Shown here one piece after another: positions 9,290-16,390 of a stretch of DNA of 64,000 bases (its first letter is position 1; each line of letters opens with the position of its first letter). Where the stretch lies: the NCBI GenBank assembly GCA_003169845.1, contig PNAG01000028.1, forward strand, positions 207,490-271,489, in the 5' to 3' direction. The stretch comes from Candidatus Dormiibacterota bacterium (GTDB lineage: Bacteria > Chloroflexota > Dormibacteria > Dormibacterales > Dormibacteraceae). Both the position numbers and the translations under genes were made by a program. The notes under the pieces were generated by a model. That model made no database searches. It was not told the DNA's origin and saw nothing but the letters and a program-made list of their open reading frames with translations.

Positions 9290-11608
9290 CTGTTTGTCGA
9301 GGAGGCCAAGGGCCATCTCGAGCGGATCGCTTCCGGCCTGATCGCGCTCGAGGTGGCACCCGACGATCACGCCGTGATCGACGGGATCTTGCGCGAAGCG
9401 CACACGATGAAGGGAGCGGCGGGCATGGTCGGGATGATGAGGGTGAGCCGGCTCGCTCATCGACTCGAAGACCTCCTGGTCGAGCTCCGTTCGGGGACGC
9501 GCCGGTCGACTCCGGAGCTGACCGATTCGATGCTGATGGTCGTCGACGGTCTGGGGCGGCTCATCGCCAACCCATCGAACCGAGAGCAGGACGCGAGCGA
9601 TGAGGCGGCGATGGAACGGCTGCTGCCGACGCCGGTGGTTGCGGTCTCCGTCCCGCTGCCCGTTGCGGTCTCCATCTCCCCCCACCCGGCCCTGCGCGCC
9701 ACACTCCCCCTTGCGGGGGAGGAAGCTGTTCCAGTCCCTACAACTGGCCTTCTTCCGATAGCCCCGGTTGCGGTTTCCGCCTCCCCCCACCCGGCGCTGG
9801 GCGCCACCCTCCCCCTTGCGGGGGCGGAAGCGCCTCCCGCTCCTCCCCTGCCGGCGCGTGAGGACGTGGCTGCTCCGCCCACGGTCCTCGAACCTGTTCC
9901 CCCGACCACGCCGGCAAGTGCGACGGCATCAGCCGTCCATGTCGATCGGAAGAAGGCGGAGACGGCGACGCTCGAGGTCCCTGTGGCTCGGATCGATGAG
10001 CTCAACCGGCTGGTCGGCGAGGTCTCGGCCGCTCAATTGAGAGTGGGCCACGTGTTCGGCACCCAGCTGGGCACCGACCCGGATTCCAACACCGAGTATC
10101 GCGAGCTCACCAAGGTGATCAACCAGCTTCAAGAGGTCACCGAGCGCACCCGCATGGTGCCGGTTGGAACCCTCGGCGCGATCCTGCACCGGACCGTGCG
10201 TGACACCGCGCGCTCGCTCGGCAAGAAGGTGCGCTGGGAGCTGATCGGCGAAGACATCGAGGTCGACCGCGGGGTGCTGGAGCAGCTCGTCTCACCGCTT
10301 CTCCACCTGGTCCGGAACTCGATCGGCCACGGTATCGAGACGGCCGCGCAGAGATTGGCGGCCGGCAAGCCCGAAGAGGCGGTGGTCCGCCTGCACGCGA
10401 CGCAGGTCGGGTCGAAGGTCGTAATCGCGATCAGCGACGACGGTGACGGCGTCGACGTGGCGGCCGTCCGCGCGGCGGCGCTGAAGCGGGGCCTCGAGAT
10501 CGACGGACTCACGGAGGATGAGTCGCTGCACCTGATCTTCCACACAGGCGTCTCGACCGCCAAGACCCTCACTGAGACGTCGGGTCGAGGGGTCGGACTC
10601 GACGTCGTGAAGACCGCCGTGGAAGCCGTGCACGGCGAAGTCCAGATCGTCAACCACCCTGGCGCCGGGGCGGAGTTCCGCATCGTGGTGCCCATCACGC
10701 TGACAGTCGTCCCTTGCCTCATCGTCTCGATCGCGGGCCAGTCGTTCGCCCTGCCTCTGCACCGGATCATCCGCATGCTTGAGGCGCAGAACGTCCAGGT
10801 CGTGAGCGGCAAGAACCTCGCCGTCATCGATGGGCGCGCCGTTCCGGTTTCCGACCTTGCCTTGCTCCTGGGTCTGCCGGCCGCTGCCGTAGGGCCGTGG
10901 GTCCTGCTCGGCACTGCGGCGAGCCCTCACGCGTTCCAGGTCGAAACCGTGATGCAGAAACGCGATGTCGTCGTCCGCGGGTTGACCGGCCGCCTGCGCG
11001 ACTTGAAGGCGGTCAGCGGAGCCAGCATCGAACCGAACGGGAGCATCCTCCTCGTGCTCGACGTTTCCACCCTCATCGAACGCAGCCTCTCAACGGTCGC
11101 AACCGGATCCAACGGCACCGACAAGGCCGCGGGCCCGCCGCCTCAGCTGTCGGTGGTCGTGGTGGACGACACCTTGATGGTGCGCGAGCTGCAGCGTTCG
11201 ATCCTCGAGCGCGGGGGTTACAACGTCCGGACCGCCAGCGACGGGGCCGAAGCCTTCGCGATGCTGACCGAAGTACCCGCGGACCTGGTGGTGACCGACG
11301 TCGAGATGCCCAACATGGATGGTCTGCAACTCATCGCGAACATAAGGGCACATCCTCGGCTGGCCAACGTTCCCGTATTGATCGTGTCCTCGCATGGAAC
11401 CGATGAGGATCGGCAGCGCGGCCTCGACGCCGGTGCGGACGGCTACATCGTCAAGACCTCTTTCGACGAGGCAGGCCTGCTCAGCGCGGTTTCTCGCCTG
11501 CTCGGCCGGACCGGAAGCCCGAACCCACAGACGCGAAACGGAGCACGCGGTCCCGCGGCCGCTCGAAACCTGCAGCCCGCGGCGCCCGCCGGCGTGAACC
11601 GTCCATGA
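9290..11608 (+). CDS. cheA: CheA histidine kinase with C-terminal receiver domain (start codon uncertain)
   Basis: Hpt (AHTMKGAAGMVG), P3 dimerisation, HATPase (HLVRNSIGHGIE, DDGDGVD, GRGVGLDVVK), CheW-like and REC domains. First canonical start in track is GTG 9353, but Hpt helix A (LFVEEAKGHLERIASGLIALE) lies upstream in frame, so a CTG at 9290 is proposed. Confidence 0.88.
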   Translation: MFVEEAKGHLERIASGLIALEVAPDDHAVIDGILREAHTMKGAAGMVGMMRVSRLAHRLEDLLVELRSGTRRSTPELTDSMLMVVDGLGRLIANPSNREQDASDEAAMERLLPTPVVAVSVPLPVAVSISPHPALRATLPLAGEEAVPVPTTGLLPIAPVAVSASPHPALGATLPLAGAEAPPAPPLPAREDVAAPPTVLEPVPPTTPASATASAVHVDRKKAETATLEVPVARIDELNRLVGEVSAAQLRVGHVFGTQLGTDPDSNTEYRELTKVINQLQEVTERTRMVPVGTLGAILHRTVRDTARSLGKKVRWELIGEDIEVDRGVLEQLVSPLLHLVRNSIGHGIETAAQRLAAGKPEEAVVRLHATQVGSKVVIAISDDGDGVDVAAVRAAALKRGLEIDGLTEDESLHLIFHTGVSTAKTLTETSGRGVGLDVVKTAVEAVHGEVQIVNHPGAGAEFRIVVPITLTVVPCLIVSIAGQSFALPLHRIIRMLEAQNVQVVSGKNLAVIDGRAVPVSDLALLLGLPAAAVGPWVLLGTAASPHAFQVETVMQKRDVVVRGLTGRLRDLKAVSGASIEPNGSILLVLDVSTLIERSLSTVATGSNGTDKAAGPPPQLSVVVVDDTLMVRELQRSILERGGYNVRTASDGAEAFAMLTEVPADLVVTDVEMPNMDGLQLIANIRAHPRLANVPVLIVSSHGTDEDRQRGLDAGADGYIVKTSFDEAGLLSAVSRLLGRTGSPNPQTRNGARGPAAARNLQPAAPAGVNRP
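9662..9834 (+). repeat. Two copies of a palindromic REP-like element inside the cheA linker coding region
   Basis: TCTCCCCCCACCCGGCCCTGCGCGCCACACTCCCCCTTGCGGGGGAGGAAGC (about 9676) and CCTCCCCCCACCCGGCGCTGGGCGCCACCCTCCCCCTTGCGGGGGCGGAAGC (about 9780); both read in frame as SPHPAL(R/G)ATLPLAG(E/A)EA. Confidence 0.75.
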
Positions 11609-12732
11609 CCTCGCTCGACCTGGCCACTTCGCTCTTGCGGTCGCGTGCCGGCCTCAAAGCCGAGCCGGCGAGCCAGGCCAGGCTCAAGCGGTTGCTTCAA
11701 GAGAGCGCGACCCTCGCGGGCATCCCGGTGGACGCTTACGTCAGCATCGTCGACACACAACCCGCCGCGTTCGACGACCTGCTCGACAGGGTCACCGTTC
11801 AGCACAGCTCGTTCTTTCGGGATCCCGCTCAATTCATTGCCCTTGACGGCCTCGTTCGCGGAGCAAATCACCTGGAGCACGTGCTCTGGAGCGCCGGGTG
11901 CGGCAACGGCCAGGAACCGTACAGCCTGGCGATGGCACTCGATGAGGCCGGTCGCGACGATTGGCACGTGGTGGCCACCGACGTCTCGTTTCGCGCGCTT
12001 GCCCGAACGGAGAAGGCCCATTACAGCGAGTCCGAGGTCCACGGCTTGTCGAGCGAGCGCAGGCGTCGATATCTCACCGCGAGCCGCGACGGATACGACG
12101 TCAACCCTTCGATCCGGCGCAAGGTGCGCATCGCGCACCACAACCTGGCGATCGACGATGCAAGCTCGATCGTTCCCAGGCCGGCGGTCGTGTTCTGCCG
12201 CAACGTCCTCATGTACTTCGGACGCGAAGAGTCGATGGCCTGCATTCAGCGCATAGCCTCTGTGATGGATCCAGGCGGGCATCTCTTCCTCGGCCATTCG
12301 GATTCGCCAGGACCGATGAACCGGTACTTCGCAGAGGTCCGGGTGGCCGGGGCTCATTGCTACCAGCGGCTGTCTGCCGCTCCGGTTGCGTCAGTGGTTG
12401 GAAAGCCGGCGGCCGGTATGCGCCCACCGCGCGACCTGCCCGGCCTGATGACCGAAGGAGATCGCGCCGCCGCCAGCGGCGACATTCGGACCGCAGTCCG
12501 CGCGTTCCGGCAAGCGACATATCTCGACCCTAACGTCGCGATCGCCTACTTTCAGCTCGGCGCGGCGCTCGAGCTCGCGGGCGATGCGCGCGAGGCGCGA
12601 CGCGCTTTCGGCGCGGCCGGCCTGGCGATGGTCAACGGAGACGGCACCGAAGACGACTCGGGGCTCGGGGGCTACACGCGCCGCGACCTGGCCAGCGCCA
12701 TCGCTTACAAGCTCACAGGCGGGCAGCACTGA
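11605..12732 (+). CDS. cheR: CheR-type MCP methyltransferase with C-terminal TPR-like region
   Basis: SSFFRDPAQF, WSAGCGNGQEPYSLAM, VFCRNVLMYFG, LFLGHSDS motifs; C-terminal repeat AIAYFQLGAALELAGDAREARRAF. Confidence 0.9.
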   Translation: MTSLDLATSLLRSRAGLKAEPASQARLKRLLQESATLAGIPVDAYVSIVDTQPAAFDDLLDRVTVQHSSFFRDPAQFIALDGLVRGANHLEHVLWSAGCGNGQEPYSLAMALDEAGRDDWHVVATDVSFRALARTEKAHYSESEVHGLSSERRRRYLTASRDGYDVNPSIRRKVRIAHHNLAIDDASSIVPRPAVVFCRNVLMYFGREESMACIQRIASVMDPGGHLFLGHSDSPGPMNRYFAEVRVAGAHCYQRLSAAPVASVVGKPAAGMRPPRDLPGLMTEGDRAAASGDIRTAVRAFRQATYLDPNVAIAYFQLGAALELAGDAREARRAFGAAGLAMVNGDGTEDDSGLGGYTRRDLASAIAYKLTGGQH

Positions 12733-13898
12733 TGGCGACAGAAGACATCGTCCTGGTCGACGACGACCGCGTGATCCAGAAGATGGTCGGGAGCTTCCTG
12801 GAGCGAAGGGGCTATTCCGTGCGCAAGGCGCACGACGGAATCGAGGCCCTCCGGTTCGTCCGCGACCGCATTCCAGACCTGGTCATCACCGACGTCCGGA
12901 TGCCGGAGCTCAACGGGATCGAGCTGACATCGCGGCTGCGTGCCCATCATCGGACGGCCAGTGTTCCGATTCTCATGTTCTCGGAGCTCGGCAGTTCGCC
13001 CGACGCCCTCGCGGGATACGCGGCCGGCGCGGACGACTATCTGCCCAAGCCCTTCGAGCTCGAGATCCTCGAAGCCAAAGTGCAGTCCCTGCTCCGGCGA
13101 TCGGCAGGCGCGACGGCAAAACGCAACCGCGGCAAGGTGATCCTGTTTGCACACGCGAAAGGCGGCGTCGGCACGACGTGCCTTGCGGTCAACACAGCGG
13201 TGCTGCTGGCCGCGCAATCCGCGAAGCCGGTCGGGCTGCTTGACCTCGATGTCGAGTTCGGCGACTCGGCGGTCTATCTCAACCTCCACCCGAACCGGAC
13301 GCTGGCCGACCTCAAAGCCCCGCCCGGCGCCCTTGTCGACGAGACGTCGTTCGAGGGTTTCGTGACCGAATCCGGAAGCGTCCGGCTGGTGGTCGGATCC
13401 GACTTCCCGGAGCGGGCCGAGCTGGTAACCCTACCGGCGATCCAGCTTGCGATCGATCGCCTTAGCGCCACGTGCCAGTACGTGCTGGTCGACTCGCCGG
13501 CATCGTTCAGCGAACGCACCCTGACAGCCCTCGACACATGCGACCTGATCTGCCTGGTCACCTCGGCATCGATGCCCTCGCTCAAGGCGACTCGCCGGTG
13601 CCTCGTGCTCTTCGACACTCTTGGCGTATCACCCCAGAGGGTGCGGCTGATCCTCAATCACAGCACGGTCCATGCCACGGACGTCACGGTCGCAGCCACC
13701 GTGCTGGGCCGCCACCCAGACTTCGTGATTCAGAACTCTGCGAGTCTCGAGCGGGCGGCGAGCAACGGACGGCCCCTGGTCACCGCCGATCCGGGCGACC
13801 CGCTGGTGGCGGACCTTAGAAAGCTTGCTGACTCGATCTTCGCCAGTCTCCCGTTGACCCTCGACGCGCCCGACTCGAGACCCCGCGAGGCTAGCTGA
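12732..13898 (+). CDS. Receiver domain fused to ParA/MinD-like ATPase (CpaE/TadZ-like)
   Basis: REC (ILVDDD-like IVLVDDDRVIQK, DLVITDVRMPE, PKPFE) followed by AHAKGGVGTTCLAVNTAVLLA (deviant Walker A), LLDLDVEFGDSAVYL, VLVDSPASF. Confidence 0.87.
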   Translation: MATEDIVLVDDDRVIQKMVGSFLERRGYSVRKAHDGIEALRFVRDRIPDLVITDVRMPELNGIELTSRLRAHHRTASVPILMFSELGSSPDALAGYAAGADDYLPKPFELEILEAKVQSLLRRSAGATAKRNRGKVILFAHAKGGVGTTCLAVNTAVLLAAQSAKPVGLLDLDVEFGDSAVYLNLHPNRTLADLKAPPGALVDETSFEGFVTESGSVRLVVGSDFPERAELVTLPAIQLAIDRLSATCQYVLVDSPASFSERTLTALDTCDLICLVTSASMPSLKATRRCLVLFDTLGVSPQRVRLILNHSTVHATDVTVAATVLGRHPDFVIQNSASLERAASNGRPLVTADPGDPLVADLRKLADSIFASLPLTLDAPDSRPREAS

Positions 13899-14469
13899 CG
13901 ACCCTGATCCTCGGGCTCTCCAGTCGCCCGGCGACGTGCATCTGGTATTCGTAGGCTCTCGTCATCCGCTGCAGCCCGGTATCGGCGCTCGACCTGATGA
14001 TCTTCCGCGCCACGCTCGAGACCGCGTATCCCACGCGCAGCCGGGCGACCTCTTCGTTCAAGACTCGGAGATTGGTGTCACGCCACAAGACATAAGATCG
14101 CGCGAGGACCGCGAGCGAGAGGCCGTAACGCGCAGCGATGATCCCGACCCGGCTGATGAAGTTCCTCTCGGTCTCGGTCGTGCCCTGGCCTGAGATCAGG
14201 AACCTCGCGATGGCTCGGCTCGTCAACGCGTTGACGTCGCGAATCTGCCTGGCGAAACGCGGCGAGGTCAGCTCGATCAGCCCGGTTGCGGCCGCCGCCC
14301 CGGCAGTCAACCTCGTGATCTCCGTCACGCGGGCGGCGAGCGCCTGGCCGAGCCTCACCTGGGCCGGATCCGCTGCGATGTGTGGCGGAAGAGGCAACCC
14401 GAAGCTGCGACCTCGGACGATGGCCGCCGGCCGCAAGGCTTTTCGCGCCTGATTGGTGACCATGCGCAA
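13891..14469 (-). CDS. Helical regulatory protein, possibly RsbRD-N/PucR-like
   Basis: 192 aa; RNFISRVGIIAARYGLSLAVLARSYVLWRDTNLRVL resembles the helical N-terminal modules of RsbR/PucR-type regulators; convergent with the REC-ParA gene. Confidence 0.4.
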   Translation of the reverse strand: MRMVTNQARKALRPAAIVRGRSFGLPLPPHIAADPAQVRLGQALAARVTEITRLTAGAAAATGLIELTSPRFARQIRDVNALTSRAIARFLISGQGTTETERNFISRVGIIAARYGLSLAVLARSYVLWRDTNLRVLNEEVARLRVGYAVSSVARKIIRSSADTGLQRMTRAYEYQMHVAGRLESPRIRVVS

Positions 14470-14517
14470 GTAATACGCCCGCCCGATCGTTATGTCTCCC
14501 TGCGAAATCAGGTCTTC

Positions 14518-14539
14518 CGCCCATGCAAATCGATGGGCG
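14518..14539. promoter_or_regulatory. Perfect inverted repeat CGCCCAT-N8-ATGGGCG in divergent intergenic region
   Basis: 7-bp perfect arms between the divergent genes starting at 14469 (-) and 14647 (+). Confidence 0.45.
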
Positions 14540-14572
14540 TGCGACCCCCATTGGCGTCTTTGCGAGCCGGCA

Positions 14573-14617
14573 CCCTGCGCATTGAGGGCAGGCGTCCAGT
14601 GTCAGCGCATGGCGACT
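14573..14617 (+). promoter_or_regulatory. Recurrent 45-bp upstream element, copy 3 (diverged)
   Basis: CCCTGCGCATTGAGGGCAGG-N15-CATGGCGACT; same spacing and same CATGGCGAC box as copies 1 and 2, upstream of the 14647 operon. Confidence 0.5.
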
Positions 14618-14646
14618 TTTCGACCCCTTGCCCGTAAACCTGGACC

Positions 14647-14829
14647 ATGGGTCTGGCAGGCGTTGTCTTTGCCTTGTTCACAGTGGGATACATCCTTGGC
14701 GCCTGGACCGCGTTCGCTGTCCTGAAGCAGCCTCAGAGGGCTTATGAGGACGCCGTCCTGATGCCTTCAACCGACGCTCCTGTGATCCTGCTTCGCGATA
14801 CATCGCACAACCGGACGCGGCGGCCATGA
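14647..14829 (+). CDS. Small single-pass membrane protein
   Basis: 60 aa, one hydrophobic segment (GLAGVVFALFTVGYILGAWTAFAVL), stop overlaps the following kinase start. Confidence 0.6.
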   Translation: MGLAGVVFALFTVGYILGAWTAFAVLKQPQRAYEDAVLMPSTDAPVILLRDTSHNRTRRP

Positions 14830-15995
14830 ACCGCCCGAGCCCAACCCCCCGTCAGCTCAAGGTCCTGAGAATCCCGTCGGCCGTCGCCAATCGCGAGCGG
14901 CGCAACCATGAGCGCCGGACCGAAGCGGAACCCCCTGACGACCTGGTTTCGCTCAGCAGCCACGAGCTCCGCAACGCCGTCTCGAGCATCGTTGGCTGTG
15001 CCGAGCTCATCGACTCCGGCGACCTGGCAGATGACGCGCTCCATCTGTACACGGGAATCTTGCTGCGGGAAGGTCGACGCCTGAGCGCGTTCGTCAACAG
15101 CGCGGTGACGCTGCAGCGCCTCGAGCACGGTCACCGGGAGCTGGCCCTGGCCCCGGTCGATGTGCGGTCTTTGATCCTGCGCGCCGTGCTCGCAGCCGGA
15201 GAGGACGACCTGAGGCCGATCGAAGTCGACGTGCCCGACGCGCTTCCCCTCGTCGCGGCCGAGGCCGAGGCCATCCTCGACGTCCTGGCCAACTTCATAT
15301 CGAACGCGCGCCGGTTCTCACCCGACGGTGGCTCGATCGGGATCGCGGCCCGCCAGCTCGGCGACATGGTCGAGGTCGAGATCCGCGACCACGGCGTCGG
15401 CATCGAAGCCGACGCGCTGCCCAAGCTGTTCCGTAAGTTCTACCGAGCGGACAGCGGCGTCGGCAGGCTCGCGCCCGGCGCCGGCCTCGGCCTGGCCATC
15501 AACCACAGGATCGTCGAAGCCCATGGTGGCAAGCTCGTGGCCAGCTCCAGAGGCGTGGGCAAGGGCGCGCGCTTCCAGTTCACCCTCCCGATCTCGCGAC
15601 CGAGCGCAACCTCCGGAAAGATTCTCATCGTCGAGGATGACGGTGGATTCGCCAGCCTGCTGAAGGCGGAGTTCGCGGCTGCGGGACTCAGCACTGTGCG
15701 GGCCGCCGACGCTGAAACAGCCGAGCGACTTCTGGTGGACACGTCACCGCTCGCAATCGTGCTCGACCTGGCTCTCCCGGGCCTGCAGGGCGAGGACTTT
15801 CTCGCTCGGATGTGGGCGGTCGGCGGAGCGCGACTTCCGGTGGTGGTGCTGACGATGAAGAACCTCAGGCCTGATCAGATCTCGGCGCTCGAGCTCACAG
15901 GCGCCACGGCCGTCCTGCCGAAGGAGGCTGGTGCGCCACAGGCTGCCGTGGCCGTGATCTTCAACGCACTGGCGGTAAGCCCCACCGCCGGATGA
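14826..15995 (+). CDS. Hybrid histidine kinase (HisKA-HATPase-REC)
   Basis: SHELRNAVSSIVGCAELI, NARRFSPDGGSI, GVGIEADALPKLFRKFYR, GAGLGLAI, then REC (ILIVEDDGGFASLL, AIVLDLALPG). Confidence 0.9.
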   Translation: MNRPSPTPRQLKVLRIPSAVANRERRNHERRTEAEPPDDLVSLSSHELRNAVSSIVGCAELIDSGDLADDALHLYTGILLREGRRLSAFVNSAVTLQRLEHGHRELALAPVDVRSLILRAVLAAGEDDLRPIEVDVPDALPLVAAEAEAILDVLANFISNARRFSPDGGSIGIAARQLGDMVEVEIRDHGVGIEADALPKLFRKFYRADSGVGRLAPGAGLGLAINHRIVEAHGGKLVASSRGVGKGARFQFTLPISRPSATSGKILIVEDDGGFASLLKAEFAAAGLSTVRAADAETAERLLVDTSPLAIVLDLALPGLQGEDFLARMWAVGGARLPVVVLTMKNLRPDQISALELTGATAVLPKEAGAPQAAVAVIFNALAVSPTAG

Positions 15996-16390
15996 TCAGT
16001 CGCACCCCACCCGAGCTGGAGGTCCTGCGCACGGTCCTCATCGCGGATGACGAGTCGAGCATCCGCCTTCTGGTCCACGCCACCATCGAGTCCGACGACT
16101 ACAGGGTGGTCGAAGCCGCCGACGGAGCGCAGGCCTGGGCGCTGACACAGGAACTCAAGCCCTCACTAGTGCTGCTCGACGTGCAGATGCCAGGGCGGAG
16201 CGGACTCGAGGTGCTGCGGTCGATCAAGGCTGATGCGAACCTGAAGGCAACCCGCGTGATCCTGCTCACATCGAAAGCGCAGGAGCGAGACATCGAGATC
16301 GGGCTGATCGCGGGGGCAGACTTCTACCTGACCAAGCCCTTCTCGCCGTTGGACCTCCTGACTCGGGTCGAAGAAGCACTCGAGCTCTGA
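15992..16390 (+). CDS. Single-domain response regulator
   Basis: 132 aa REC: VLIADDESSIRLL, LVLLDVQMPGRSGLEVL, LLTSKAQERD, YLTKPFSPLDL. Confidence 0.9.
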   Translation: MISRTPPELEVLRTVLIADDESSIRLLVHATIESDDYRVVEAADGAQAWALTQELKPSLVLLDVQMPGRSGLEVLRSIKADANLKATRVILLTSKAQERDIEIGLIAGADFYLTKPFSPLDLLTRVEEALEL

